64,000 nucleotides of DNA from DATJMJ01 sp035503915 (GCA_035503915.1 DATJSU010000022.1:124001-188000); one strand, 5' to 3'; positions 1-9,175 are shown, counted from the first letter of the stretch. A program made the numbers and translations. Notes: a model not told the origin generated them from the sequence alone.

Positions 1-1
1 T

Positions 2-2134
2 TGCGAGGCCGCCGGGATAGCAGTTGTTTGCCCCGTCGACTCTCGGGGCCGTTTTACCGCCCAAGTCCCGAACTTTGAAGGGACGCAGGTCTTTGAAGCT
101 AACAGGACGATAATCGCCGACCTGCGCAAGCTCGGCGCGCTTGTGCGTTTCGAGACTTACGAGCACTCTTACCCGCACTGCTGGCGGACCGACACGCCGC
201 TCATCTACCGGGCAGTCAGTTCCTGGTTCGTCAAAGTGACAGCCATAAAGGACAAACTCCTCGCCCACAACCAGGAGGTCAACTGGGCGCCCTTGCACGT
301 GCGCGATGGTGCCTTTGGGAAATGGCTCGAGGGCGCTCGCGATTGGTCGATATCGCGCAACCGTTTTTGGGGGAGCCCGGTCCCGGTTTGGAAGAGCGAC
401 GACCCGAAGTACCCCCGGGTCGATGTGTACGGAAGCCTGGAAGAACTGGAGAAAGATTTCGGGACGCGGCCGACCGATCTCCACCGGCCGGCCATAGACC
501 AGCTCGTCCGGGCCAATCCAGATGACCCGAGCGGGCGCTCGACAATGCGGCGCGTCGAGGACGTCCTTGACTGCTGGTTCGAGTCCGGGTCGATGCCGTT
601 TGCCCAAGTGCATTACCCATTTGAGAACAGCGAGTGGTTCGAGAACCACTTCCCGGGCGACTTTATCGTGGAGTACGTTGGCCAGACGCGAGGATGGTTC
701 TACACCTTGCACGTGCTGGCCAGCGCGCTCTTTGACAAGCCGGCCTTCTCTAACTGCATGGCGCACGGGATAGTGCTCGGGCACGACAAGCTGAAGCTCT
801 CCAAGCGGCTTCGCAATTACCCCGACCCCGACGAAATGTTCAATGTCTACGGCTCCGACGCCATGCGCTGGTACCTGCTTTCCTCTCCGGTGATGCGGGG
901 GGGCGATGTCGTGGTCGAGCGCAAGGGCCCGGCCGAGGCGGTGCGCGCGGTGCTGAACCCGCTCTGGAACTCTTGGAAGTTTTTCGCAATGTACGCCAAC
1001 GCAGACAAGTACCGGGCGCATTGGTCAAGCGACAGTGACGAGCTGCTCGACCGCTACGTGCTTTCCAAGGCGCGCGCCCTCGTCGAGGATGTCACCCAAG
1101 CGATGGACAATTACGACCTTTATTCTGCATGCACCTCGGTGACCTCTTTCATTGACGCGCTCAACAACTGGTACATCCGCCGGAGCCGGGAGAGGTTCTG
1201 GAGCCACCTTGGGGCGAGCCAGGCCTCCGATCGCAGCAAGAAGGCGGCCTACGACACGCTTTACACCGCTCTCCATACGCTCTGCTTGGTTTCAGCGCCG
1301 TTGCTGCCGATGCTCGTCGAGACTGTCTACCGGGGCTTGACCGGAGAACGCAGTGCCCACCTCGCGAACTGGCCTGACGCGGGCTCTCTACCGAAAGACG
1401 ACGCACTCGTTGCGGACATGGACCTCGTGCGTGAGGTTGTTTCGGCGGGCCATTCCGTCCGCAAGGCGAGCGGGTTCCATACCCGCGTGCCTCTGCCCTC
1501 GGTGACGGTTGCCGGTGAGGCTGCGCGATCTCTCGCACCGTACCGCGAGCTGGTCGCTGACGAGCTGAACGTCAAATCAGTCAATTTGGTAACCGACGTG
1601 AGCCAAGTTGCGGACCTGGTGCTACAGGTCGTGCCAGCGGTGTGCGGGCCCCGCCTCGGCCCCGGCACGCAGCAAGTAATCGCAGCCGTGCGCAAGGGGC
1701 AATGGAAGCGCGCTCCCGAGGGGGGTGTTGAGGCTGGCGGGCACGTGCTGGTCGAGGGGGAATATTCCCTTTCTCTCGTCCCGAGGGACGCTGCTTCCGC
1801 GCGGGCTCTGCCCGGCAACGGGATGGTGGTCAGCTTGGAGCTTGCACTGACGCCGGAGCTTTTGAGAGAGGGCCTCGCGCGCGACGTCGTGCGGCAAGTG
1901 CAGCTCGCTCGCAAGAACGCAGGGTTCGACGTCTCCGATCACATCCGGCTTTTTCTCGATGTTTCGCACTTCGGAGAGCTACGCCAAGCGCTCGAAGAGC
2001 ACCGCGCGATGATCTCGGGGGAAGTTCTCGCCGATGAGCTCGTGGTCCTTGAAGCTCCCCTCCTTGGGGCCGAGCGGGGGGAAGTGGCAGACGGGCGAGT
2101 TTTTCACCTCCGCGTGGAGCGGCTGAGAAGATAA
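2..2134 (+). CDS. ileS: Isoleucyl-tRNA synthetase, type 2 (3' part, 5' end outside window)
   Basis: Charges tRNA-Ile with isoleucine in the cytosol. The reading frame is open from base 2, so this is the C-terminal ~710 residues of a protein that begins before the window. The start of the fragment reads DSRGRFTAQVPNFEG followed by HCWRTDTPLIYR, typical of the class I core after the editing domain. The KMSKS loop is present as KLSKRLRNYPDP, with GQTRGWFYTLHVL shortly before it. This KxSKRLxNYPDP form and the C-terminal LLREGLARDVVRQVQLARK block match the eukaryote-like IleS2 class, which is generally insensitive to mupirocin, rather than the E. coli-like class. The anticodon-binding alpha-helical domain follows, and the gene ends in TAA. 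Identity is certain; the type assignment is from motif pattern only. Confidence 0.96.
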   Translation, partial: CEAAGIAVVCPVDSRGRFTAQVPNFEGTQVFEANRTIIADLRKLGALVRFETYEHSYPHCWRTDTPLIYRAVSSWFVKVTAIKDKLLAHNQEVNWAPLHVRDGAFGKWLEGARDWSISRNRFWGSPVPVWKSDDPKYPRVDVYGSLEELEKDFGTRPTDLHRPAIDQLVRANPDDPSGRSTMRRVEDVLDCWFESGSMPFAQVHYPFENSEWFENHFPGDFIVEYVGQTRGWFYTLHVLASALFDKPAFSNCMAHGIVLGHDKLKLSKRLRNYPDPDEMFNVYGSDAMRWYLLSSPVMRGGDVVVERKGPAEAVRAVLNPLWNSWKFFAMYANADKYRAHWSSDSDELLDRYVLSKARALVEDVTQAMDNYDLYSACTSVTSFIDALNNWYIRRSRERFWSHLGASQASDRSKKAAYDTLYTALHTLCLVSAPLLPMLVETVYRGLTGERSAHLANWPDAGSLPKDDALVADMDLVREVVSAGHSVRKASGFHTRVPLPSVTVAGEAARSLAPYRELVADELNVKSVNLVTDVSQVADLVLQVVPAVCGPRLGPGTQQVIAAVRKGQWKRAPEGGVEAGGHVLVEGEYSLSLVPRDAASARALPGNGMVVSLELALTPELLREGLARDVVRQVQLARKNAGFDVSDHIRLFLDVSHFGELRQALEEHRAMISGEVLADELVVLEAPLLGAERGEVADGRVFHLRVERLRR

Positions 2135-2191
2135 CCGAGAAGATAAGGGGTACCGTACCGCGCGAGCCGTGGTGCGCGAGGATCTCGCTCC

Positions 2192-2728
2192 ATGACAACT
2201 GTTGATGCTCCTGCAACCTCCGCCCCACCGCAGCCGGGCACACATCACCACATGCCGACCTTTGGGTTCACGCGCTGGGGGCACCCCGTCCATGCGAGAA
2301 CTGTCGACCATCTACCGGACCACAATGCGTATGCCCGGTTCAACAAGCGCCTCGCGCTCTTTATCACCCAAAACATCGGGACCATGACGTGCTTTTGGCT
2401 CTTTTGTGTGATCTCGTTGTCGTCGCTGACTGCGGTCCTTTACGAGGCTCACATCATCAACACCACCAGCTTCCTCACTGCTAACGGCTTCATTCTCGTG
2501 GTTTCTTGGCTGTCCCAGAACTTCATCCAATTGGTCCTCTTGCCAGCCCTCATGGTTGGCCAAAACCTGCAAAACATAGCGGCTGACGCCCGCTCGGCAA
2601 AGACCTTCGAGGACGTCGAGAGGATCATCGACCTGCTCGACTGCCATACGCAAGGGGGGCTCGCCGACATCATGGAAGAGGTCCAGCGGCTGAGGGTGCA
2701 ATTGAGCACAGCAAACGGGGGGAGCTGA
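2192..2728 (+). CDS. DUF1003-like small membrane protein
   Basis: 178-residue protein of unknown function. The N-terminus (about 1-45) is polar and His/Pro-rich. It is followed by a FNKRLALFITQNIGTM block and two hydrophobic segments (about 62-85 and 95-125) containing SWLSQNFIQLVLLPALMVGQN. This pattern resembles the DUF1003 family (conserved NxxLA...GTMWCF and QLVLLPIIMVGQN blocks). A short, charged, probably helical C-terminus (about 130-172) follows. It starts 57 bp after ileS on the same strand and could be co-transcribed with it. Family assignment is from remembered motif shape; biochemical function is not known. Confidence 0.75.
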   Translation: MTTVDAPATSAPPQPGTHHHMPTFGFTRWGHPVHARTVDHLPDHNAYARFNKRLALFITQNIGTMTCFWLFCVISLSSLTAVLYEAHIINTTSFLTANGFILVVSWLSQNFIQLVLLPALMVGQNLQNIAADARSAKTFEDVERIIDLLDCHTQGGLADIMEEVQRLRVQLSTANGGS

Positions 2729-2771
2729 CGCCGCCGCAAGGAGGAGGGCCCTGGTCTGCGGAGCAAGCCTC

Positions 2772-3758
2772 CTATCTCGGGAGCAGCCCGCCTGCCTTGG
2801 GTGTGCCTTCTCCGGGGCGAGGCCGGTCTTCGGCGGTGCTCGGGGGGCCGGGCGCACCGCTTGGGACTGTCGGGCGGGCGCCGATAAGCAGGGCGGTGCC
2901 CACGAGGGCGACGACCACGCCGCCGAGGAGCAGCCAGGCATCCGCGCCGCGCGGGAGCGCCTCGTGGTAGAGCACAAAACCAGCCCCTATCAACCCAAGT
3001 GAGGCCACCGAGGCGTTCGCAGCGGAGACTGTGGCCGCATTTGCACGGCGGAAGGCCTGCTGGATGAGGCTCTGTGCCCAGATGGCCAAGGCCGTCATGA
3101 GCCAGGGGCTTGCGCTCGCGAGCACGGCAGGCAGGCCGCCTCCGCCGTAGAGGGCAAAGCGGTCACCGACCTCTTTGGTAAAGACGCCCGTAGCGGCGTA
3201 GACGAGCCCAACCGCCGTGCCCGTCCCAGCACCGGAGGCCTTGAGGCGCCGCTGGGTGGCCGCGACGTCCCCAGCAGGGGCTCCACGTGCCCACCAGCTC
3301 GAAACCGCTGACACGACGACGGCCGCTCCAGCGCACACGGCGGCCACGGCGAGCACGGCCAAGTTGGAGAGCGGGGTGCGGACGACCGAGGTGTGGGCGG
3401 CACCGACAGCGGTGATGGCGGCGCCGGCGCTCGCCAGGATGACCCCGAGGAGCTCGAGACGGCTGAAGCGCTCGCCCAGCCATCGGCCGCCACCCACGAC
3501 CAGGACGCCCCTACCGGCGTTGCGAAGGGTCGCAACTACCGGGACCGGCGCCGTGGCGAGCGAGGCCGCTTCGCAAATCCAACCGAACACCGACAGGAGG
3601 ATTGCCAGGGCCCAGAGCGGGCGCCTGGCAAGGGCTATCAACAAGCGCAAGCCCCGCCGCCCGGGAGCGGTGCGCATCCCCTCTTTCTTCTCGAGCGCCG
3701 CCGCCGCGGCATTGAACATCCCCGAGAGGAGCGCGAGTAGGCTACCCAGGACCAACAT
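2772..3758 (-). CDS. EamA/DMT-type multi-spanning membrane protein
   Basis: 328 residues with about nine or ten hydrophobic stretches separated by short Arg-rich loops, the usual layout of drug/metabolite transporter superfamily proteins (two EamA-like halves). Visible elements are an N-terminal helix (MLVLGSLLALLSGMFNAAA), VVATLRNAGRGVLVV in the middle and ANAATVSAANASVASLGLIG near the C-terminus. The tail (about 300-328) is Pro/Gly-rich and probably cytosolic. It lies convergent to the DUF1003-like gene and divergent from the glycosyltransferase, with a 59-bp spacer. Substrate cannot be deduced. Confidence 0.72.
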   Translation of the reverse strand: MLVLGSLLALLSGMFNAAAAALEKKEGMRTAPGRRGLRLLIALARRPLWALAILLSVFGWICEAASLATAPVPVVATLRNAGRGVLVVGGGRWLGERFSRLELLGVILASAGAAITAVGAAHTSVVRTPLSNLAVLAVAAVCAGAAVVVSAVSSWWARGAPAGDVAATQRRLKASGAGTGTAVGLVYAATGVFTKEVGDRFALYGGGGLPAVLASASPWLMTALAIWAQSLIQQAFRRANAATVSAANASVASLGLIGAGFVLYHEALPRGADAWLLLGGVVVALVGTALLIGARPTVPSGAPGPPSTAEDRPRPGEGTPKAGGLLPR

Positions 3759-3817
3759 GGGCTATTTGGGAGAAGGCATGCGTCGCAACCAGCAGCGTTT
3801 TATGGGCGAGTTCCCCG

Positions 3818-5002
3818 TTGGTAGACGATAACCCCCCGAGGCGAGTCCTCATCATCTCTGCGGAGATGGGCGAGGGCCACAACGCTGCCGCCGCAGCTCT
3901 TACAGAAGCGATCGAGGAATGTTGGCCCGACTGCTCGGTTGCCCGCCTCGACACGATGGAGCTGCGCGGCGTCCGCTTCGCCAAGGCCGCGCGCTGGGCA
4001 TATGGCTTCCAGCTTTCGGTACTGCCGTGGAGCTACGCCATTTTTTATGCCTGGCTTTCCCGTTCGAGGCGCTTCGCTGCGTTAGCCCGGCGGGGCGTCG
4101 GCGCCTTTTTTGGCCGCCGGTTGGCCAAAGCAATGGACGGGCACGAGCCCGACCTCGTCATATCCACATACCCATTTGGTTCGGCGGCACTCGACTGGTT
4201 GCGAAGGACGAGGGGGTTTTCCACCCTCACCGTCACGTACATCCCGGCCTTCCATGTTCACCCCCTGTGGGCTTATGACGGGATCGACCTCCATTTCGTC
4301 ATGTACGACGGGGCAGTCGAGCACGCGCTGCTGCCGGGGTTCGAGCAGTCAGTGCGCCTCGGGTCACCTCCGGTCCTGCGTGGTTTCGGTGAGATCGGCA
4401 GGGGCGAGGCGCGCCGGTTGCTCGGGTTGCCCGAAGGGGACTTTGTCGTCCTCATGACGGGCGGTGCCTGGGGCCTCGGGGAGATTTCCGGAGGAGTGGA
4501 GGCGCTCGTCGAGCTCGAACCGCCCGTGCACGTGGTAGCTGTCTGCGGCAAAAACTCGAGCCTCGAGGCGGAGATGCGTTCCCTGGCGATGGAGCGCCCC
4601 GGGCGGCTGACCGCCTACGGCTATGTCTCGACGATGCCGGAGCTGATGGCGGCGGCCAATGTGGTCGTCACCAACGGTGCCGGTGTCACGGTGCTGGAAG
4701 CCCTCCGCACCCCACGCCCCGTCGTTGCTTTCGCCCCCCTCGCCGGGCACGGCACCTTCTCGACTCTCGAGATGGTGAAGCGCAACCTCGCGGTCGAGGC
4801 CCGCAACGTCCCCGGTTTGGTCCAGCAGATCCGCCGCCTTCGCACTGACCAAGGTTTCCTGCACACAATGGAAAGCGCGGGGGAGTCCTGGGTCGAAGGC
4901 AGGGACTTGCGCCGCAGCGTGGGTGAGATCCAAGCGGTCTATAGCCAGCGTTGGGTGAGCCGTGGCGGCGAGGAGCGCTCCGCCCTCCGTAAGGGTGCAT
5001 AG
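3818..5002 (+). CDS. MGDG synthase-like glycosyltransferase (GT28-type)
   Basis: 394 residues. The N-terminal VLIISAEMGEGHNAAAAAL block is the signature of the monogalactosyldiacylglycerol synthase / processive diacylglycerol glucosyltransferase family. DLVISTYPFGSAALDWLRR (about 108-126) and VVVTNGAGVTVLEALRTPRPVV (about 288-309) are the acceptor-domain and UDP-sugar-binding regions of GT-B fold enzymes. Expected role: sugar transfer to a lipid acceptor at the inner membrane face, making glycolipid. The TTG at 3818 is chosen because the conserved motif begins only ten residues later and no in-frame ATG precedes it. Family is solid; donor and acceptor are unknown. Confidence 0.85.
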   Translation: MVDDNPPRRVLIISAEMGEGHNAAAAALTEAIEECWPDCSVARLDTMELRGVRFAKAARWAYGFQLSVLPWSYAIFYAWLSRSRRFAALARRGVGAFFGRRLAKAMDGHEPDLVISTYPFGSAALDWLRRTRGFSTLTVTYIPAFHVHPLWAYDGIDLHFVMYDGAVEHALLPGFEQSVRLGSPPVLRGFGEIGRGEARRLLGLPEGDFVVLMTGGAWGLGEISGGVEALVELEPPVHVVAVCGKNSSLEAEMRSLAMERPGRLTAYGYVSTMPELMAAANVVVTNGAGVTVLEALRTPRPVVAFAPLAGHGTFSTLEMVKRNLAVEARNVPGLVQQIRRLRTDQGFLHTMESAGESWVEGRDLRRSVGEIQAVYSQRWVSRGGEERSALRKGA

Positions 5003-5061
5003 GGGCGCGCTCAGGGTCTTCCCCTATGGCTGGCCGGCGCCGCCGGGCGGACAATGGAGAT

Positions 5062-5355
5062 ATGTCGTACACAGCACCCCAGGATCCCGCTGGTGCCGAC
5101 GCGGGCCCCTATGCGCAGCGCACTCTCCGGCGCAGCACTTCTGACCGAGTCATTGCAGGCGTCGCGGGCGGCTTGGGCCACTACCTCGGTGTGGATCCCG
5201 TTGTTGTCCGGGTCGGTTTTGTGGTTGGGTCCTTGCTCTTGGCTGGCATAGGCGGCCCCGTGGTTTACCTGCTCGCATGGGCCATCGTCCCCGAAGAGGG
5301 CAGGGCGAGCTCGATTGCTTCCGAGACGCTCGGGCATCACCCATGGCAGCACTGA
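5062..5355 (+). CDS. PspC-domain membrane protein
   Basis: Small protein (97 aa from this start) dominated by a PspC domain: RSTSDRVIAGVAGGLGHYLGVDPVVVR followed by one or two membrane spans and the typical YLLAWAIVPEE end. PspC proteins belong to envelope-stress (phage-shock) systems or act as small membrane regulators. Start uncertain: an in-frame ATG at 5026 would add 12 Arg-rich residues. The ATG at 5062 fits the common actinobacterial MSYT-type N-terminus but has GGAG only 2 nt away. No pspA is visible in the window. Confidence 0.83.
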   Translation: MSYTAPQDPAGADAGPYAQRTLRRSTSDRVIAGVAGGLGHYLGVDPVVVRVGFVVGSLLLAGIGGPVVYLLAWAIVPEEGRASSIASETLGHHPWQH

Positions 5356-5437
5356 GCTCCGCCCGGTCGCCGGCCGGCCAGGTAGCCTTGCACCGACCAG
5401 GCCTTGCACCGACCACTAGCGCGGGCCAGGTGAAACC

Positions 5438-5707
5438 ATGACCGGCTTGCTCGTTTGGGTAGTTGGCACCCTTGTCGGTGGGCTCGTGATAGGGGGCCTC
5501 GGGCGCCTTGTCGTGCCAGGGCCCAACCCGATCGGCTTCTGGCTGACGGCCCTGTGCGGCATCGGCGGGGCGCTCATAGGTGGCCTCGTGGCGGCAGTGC
5601 TGTTCTGGGGCCCAGCCACCCATTGGTTCGTGACGCTTGTCCTGGAGGTCCTCGCAGCGGCTTGCCTCGTGGCACTGGTGAGCCGCCAACGGCGGCGCTG
5701 GACCTAA
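5438..5707 (+). CDS. GlsB/YeaQ/YmgE-family small membrane protein
   Basis: 89 residues with three hydrophobic segments. GLVIGGLGRLVVPGPNPIGFW followed by a Gly-rich GIGGALIGGLVAAVLF segment is characteristic of the transglycosylase-associated (YeaQ/YmgE/GlsB) family, stress-linked small inner-membrane proteins whose exact role is unclear. It follows the PspC gene by 82 bp on the same strand, consistent with an envelope-stress pair. Confidence 0.8.
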   Translation: MTGLLVWVVGTLVGGLVIGGLGRLVVPGPNPIGFWLTALCGIGGALIGGLVAAVLFWGPATHWFVTLVLEVLAAACLVALVSRQRRRWT

Positions 5708-5795
5708 GCCGCTCTGGGGAGGGACAGCTGGTCGTGGCCCTGCCTCGCCAGAGGCCACCGGCGGCCACCGGCGGCGCGCAGCCCGGGGAAAAACA

Positions 5796-7706
5796 TCACG
5801 AGGTGGCGCCCCGCGTTGTGGTCGCCCAATGGAGGAGCTTGTCGTCGTCCAACTTCTTCCAGAAGCTCTTCCATGCGCTTTGCTTTGCCACCTCCAGTTC
5901 TCTCATAGCGGCAACGAGCAGCCCGGCGGTGAGAGCGGCCGCGAGAGAGGCCTGCTGTCGTGACCTCGGGCTCGCCGGTACGCGGCTGGCGACCTCGCGC
6001 AGCCACTGCGCGTTCACCGCCGCGTCATGAGCCTCGCCGAGCACATCTTGCAGCATGGTCGCAGCTTTCCCTGTCGCTGTCGCCCTGAGAGCTTCTTTGG
6101 AGCTGAGAAAAGGTGCTGCAGCTTCGGCAATGTACCTGAACCGTTTAGCTTCGATGCGCACCCGGTGCAGCTGTCCCTCGCTGGGCGAGGGGCCAAGGCG
6201 CCGGACCTTTTTGCGGAGCACCCTCAACTGGCGGCCGGCGAGCGCTGGCATGCCGGTTGATGCGGGTTGGTCGCGCAAGCTCAACAACATCGGAGCGAGG
6301 TTCGGTGCTGGCCGGGTGGGCGTTTTCGGGCTGGGAGCCGCGGCAAGGGCCGACATCCCGTGCTGCTCGCCGTGCTGCTCGCCGTGCTGACCGCGGGCGT
6401 CCTGGCCCGGGCCCGAGCCGCCGAGGGCACCGATCAAGCGCAGGCAGGCGACATAGCGATCGCTCTTCATGGCCTCGAGCAGCTGTCTGTGTGCTTGTTC
6501 CCGGTCTTCTTCGGCGGCTTGGAGCACCCACCTCGCGCCGCCCGCGTCTTGCTCGTCGAGCTCGCTGCACGCCTCCTGGAGTACTTCGAGGCGGACGTCT
6601 GCGTCGCGGGCGTCGCCAAGGGCTCGCCCAAGCCAGCTCAGCTCCTCGCGTAATTGCAAGTAGAAGGCGTTCGCACCGACGAGCGGCTTGAAAGCACGCA
6701 ATAACGACCGCAGCCTCCGGATGGCCACCCGGCTCTTATGGACGTGTTCCGGGTCAGGCTCTTCCAGCCGGAGCGGCAGGTCACGCTCCAAAAGAGCGTC
6801 TAGGCACGCCCGGCCCTGCTGCTCGAGGGCCGCAGCCATCGTCAGGACGGGCCGGGTAGCACGCCCCTTTTTGGCCGGCTTGCTCCCCGTTCCGACCCCG
6901 AGAGGCGCTGCTTGCGGGTGGGGCGCCCCCTCTAGCTGGCCAAGGCGCACGGCGGGCGCAACAGAGCCCAGTGCGGCACGGCCGTCGCCTGTGCCGGAGC
7001 CAGGTCGCCCCTCGCCTGCGGCGTCTTGGGAGAGGCTGAGCACTGTCATCAACTTGCTCTTCCGGCTGCTAGCGACTGCGCCCGACTCGATGAGCCGAGC
7101 CGAGAGCGCCTCGAGCACCTCGAGCGCCGAGCCGTCCGCCAGCTCGACCTCGACTTCGGTGAAAGTGACGGCTGGGGCAGGACGGCCTCGTCTCTTTGGG
7201 AGCAAGAGGCTGGTCCCTGTCACGCTGTCATGGTCGACCTCGGCGAGCACACGCCCATCAGAGGTGCGTAGCTCCGAGCGCTGCCTCTTGGTGCTCAGGC
7301 GGGCGATCGGCCGAAGGGGCGCACCGAGCGTGACGCCGGCGAGAAGCTGGACAGCGTCCGCCAGCGGCGCTCCCGACCTGGGTTTAGGGGCTTCCCAGCT
7401 GACCTCGGTGCGAGTGAGCACCCCTCCGTCCAGGCTCGACGGGAGCTTGACTGTCCAGACATGACTTACCTGGCTGGAGGCAGCGCCGCCGGCCCTCCGC
7501 CGTTGAGCGGGATTGCTGCGCTCTTGCCGGTAGCGGAAAGTTACCTGGCGCGCCCCGAGGCTCAAGTCGGCGGTGTCGTAGTAAGTCGCCTCCAGGTCGA
7601 GAGGCGCGAGCTGCACCACCCGCACCCCTGGCATAGCCCCGGAGAGGTCGGGCAAGGTCCAGCCTGGGCCGACTTCGAGCTTTACCTCCTGTTCGAGGTG
7701 CCGCAC
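5796..7706 (-). CDS. CYTH-CHAD domain protein
   Basis: 636 residues. The N-terminal CYTH domain (about 1-200) has the ExExK signature (EQEVKLEV), the triphosphate-tunnel motif of inorganic triphosphatase-like enzymes, and YYDTADLSL. The C-terminal CHAD domain (about 270-630) shows HKSRVAIRRLRSLLRAF and a second LHRVRIEAKRFRYIAEA repeat, conserved-histidine helices that bind polyphosphate. The open frame runs on to 8228 but would cover murB, so that extension is rejected. The GTG at 7706 is preceded by a perfect AAGGAGG (7711-7717) and begins exactly at the CYTH motif. A GEQHGEQHG stretch (12-bp DNA repeats near 6360-6395) sits in a linker inside the CHAD region. Divergent from murB across 85 bp. 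Confidence 0.86.
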   Translation of the reverse strand: MRHLEQEVKLEVGPGWTLPDLSGAMPGVRVVQLAPLDLEATYYDTADLSLGARQVTFRYRQERSNPAQRRRAGGAASSQVSHVWTVKLPSSLDGGVLTRTEVSWEAPKPRSGAPLADAVQLLAGVTLGAPLRPIARLSTKRQRSELRTSDGRVLAEVDHDSVTGTSLLLPKRRGRPAPAVTFTEVEVELADGSALEVLEALSARLIESGAVASSRKSKLMTVLSLSQDAAGEGRPGSGTGDGRAALGSVAPAVRLGQLEGAPHPQAAPLGVGTGSKPAKKGRATRPVLTMAAALEQQGRACLDALLERDLPLRLEEPDPEHVHKSRVAIRRLRSLLRAFKPLVGANAFYLQLREELSWLGRALGDARDADVRLEVLQEACSELDEQDAGGARWVLQAAEEDREQAHRQLLEAMKSDRYVACLRLIGALGGSGPGQDARGQHGEQHGEQHGMSALAAAPSPKTPTRPAPNLAPMLLSLRDQPASTGMPALAGRQLRVLRKKVRRLGPSPSEGQLHRVRIEAKRFRYIAEAAAPFLSSKEALRATATGKAATMLQDVLGEAHDAAVNAQWLREVASRVPASPRSRQQASLAAALTAGLLVAAMRELEVAKQSAWKSFWKKLDDDKLLHWATTTRGATS

Positions 7707-7791
7707 AACGCCTCCTTGCGCGGGGTGAAGCTTACCCTGAGCTCTTCCTCGCGGGCGCAAAAGGGCCCAAAAGCGCCGGCCAGCACGGAAA

Positions 7792-8922
7792 GTGCGCGAA
7801 CCTGAAACAACTGTGCGCGGTCCTGGGAATAGTGGTGATAGCGGCGACGCTGGCGCCGGCAAGGGCCCGGTCCAAAAGCCCCGCTTCCTCGAGCACTCCG
7901 CTGAGCCTTTGTCCAAATGGACGACCTTTGGGGTCGGTGGCCCGGCAGAAAGTTTCGTCGAGGTCCCTGACACTGGTTTGTTGGTCCGGCTCGTCGAAGA
8001 GGCGGACCAACAAGGCACCCCCGTCCTTTTGCTCGGCGAGGGCAGCAATATGCTCATTTCTGACGAGGGTTTTCCCGGAGTGGTGCTGAGGGTTTGTACG
8101 ACAGGCCGCGAGGCGTCCAAGGACGGCGAGGCCGTCGTCATCTCGGTAGCTGCCGGGGAGAGGTGGGCTCCTTTCGTGCAGGAGTGCGTTGCCGAAGGTC
8201 TCTCGGGCATCGAGTGCCTCGCCGGCATCCCCGGGCTCGTGGGCGCAACCCCGGTACAGAACGTCGGCGCTTATGGCGAGGACGTGGAGCAGACAGTACA
8301 GAAGGTAACGATATGGGACCGCGCTGCCAAGCGGCTGCGTGAAATGTCGGCTGCCGACTGCAAATTTGCGTACCGCACAAGTGTCTTCAAGCGAAATGAT
8401 CGTTACGTCGTGACGAACGTGACGTTCCGTTTGCAACGTTCGCGCATGTCGCAGCCCCTGCGCTATAGCGAACTGTGCAGCAAGCTCGGGACCGAGCTCG
8501 GCGACCGGGCGCCGCTCCAAGACACTGCGAGCGCAGTCTTCGAGCTTCGCCGGAGCAAGGGCATGGTGATCGACCCGACCGATCCTGATACCCGCAGCGC
8601 AGGCTCGTTTTTTACCAACCCTGTGCTCGGGCCGGCAGCGATGGACCGCCTCCGCAGGCGCGCCCCGGCGGTCCCGAGCTACCCGGCGGGAGGAGGCGAG
8701 CGCGTGCCCGCCGGCTGGTTGGTGGAGCAAGCGGGGTTCTCTCGCGGTTATACGAGAGGCGGCTCGGCTATTTCGACTAAACACGCGCTCGCACTTGTTT
8801 GTCGTGGGGGCGGTAACGCACGGGACGTGATCGCGCTCGCGAGGGAAGTGCGCGACCGGGTGCAGGCGCGCTTCGGGGTCTTGCTCGAACCAGAGCCTGT
8901 GCTGATTGGCCTGCATCTGTGA
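7792..8922 (+). CDS. murB: UDP-N-acetylenolpyruvoylglucosamine reductase MurB
   Basis: Reduces enolpyruvyl-UDP-GlcNAc to UDP-MurNAc with FAD and NADPH in peptidoglycan precursor synthesis (cytosol). The N-terminal ~35 residues are a poorly conserved extension. The FAD-binding domain then reads LSKWTTFGVGGPAESFVEV and LLGEGSNMLISDEGFPGVVLR, followed by GIECLAGIPGLVGATPVQNVGAYG. The catalytic region SAGSFFTNPVL (catalytic Ser) and the C-terminal AGWLVEQAGF and ISTKHALALV motifs are present. 376 residues from the GTG at 7792; a later start is possible because the first 30 residues are low complexity. Confidence 0.95.
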   Translation: MREPETTVRGPGNSGDSGDAGAGKGPVQKPRFLEHSAEPLSKWTTFGVGGPAESFVEVPDTGLLVRLVEEADQQGTPVLLLGEGSNMLISDEGFPGVVLRVCTTGREASKDGEAVVISVAAGERWAPFVQECVAEGLSGIECLAGIPGLVGATPVQNVGAYGEDVEQTVQKVTIWDRAAKRLREMSAADCKFAYRTSVFKRNDRYVVTNVTFRLQRSRMSQPLRYSELCSKLGTELGDRAPLQDTASAVFELRRSKGMVIDPTDPDTRSAGSFFTNPVLGPAAMDRLRRRAPAVPSYPAGGGERVPAGWLVEQAGFSRGYTRGGSAISTKHALALVCRGGGNARDVIALAREVRDRVQARFGVLLEPEPVLIGLHL

Positions 8923-8985
8923 CGAAAATGATGTGGTTCACACAAAACTATGGGCGCTACGCCGCAAGTGGTGTACAGTGGCTTT

Positions 8986-9100
8986 AGTCCCTGCGGCTCT
9001 CCCTGCCAACAGAGGACTTAGCTCGGGGCAGGTTCCCCCCCTTCCCGCCCCTTGAGCGAGGACTGAAGGGCCGGCGTCCCCCCGCCGGTCCTTCGTCATT
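8986..9100 (+). ncRNA. 6C-type small RNA (two C-loop hairpins)
   Basis: In the 253-bp gap between murB and the GH65 gene. Hairpin 1 (9021-9057): GCTC-GGGGC arm pairs with GCCCC-(TT)-GAGC and carries a loop with seven consecutive C. Hairpin 2 (9065-9094): an 11-bp stem (GAAGGGCCGGC against GCCGGTCCTTC, one G-T wobble) closes a loop of GT plus six C. Two consecutive stem-loops, each displaying at least six C, is the defining structure of the 6C RNA motif known from Actinobacteria, a trans-acting sRNA that pairs to G-rich mRNA sites. TACAGT at 8974-8979 could be the -10 box. Boundaries are estimated; the hairpins themselves are clear. Confidence 0.8.
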
Positions 9101-9175
9101 CAAGGCCGAAGTTCGCCAGGTCCCCGGTGCCGCCCGGATTTCGAAACCGAAAATTTACCAACTATTAATCTGCTT

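Noticed and set aside
7707..8228. N-terminal extension of the CYTH-CHAD frame
   Set aside because: Overlaps murB antisense; a perfect ribosome-binding site marks the start at 7706.
7732..8916. 394-codon minus-strand open frame
   Set aside because: Antisense to murB.
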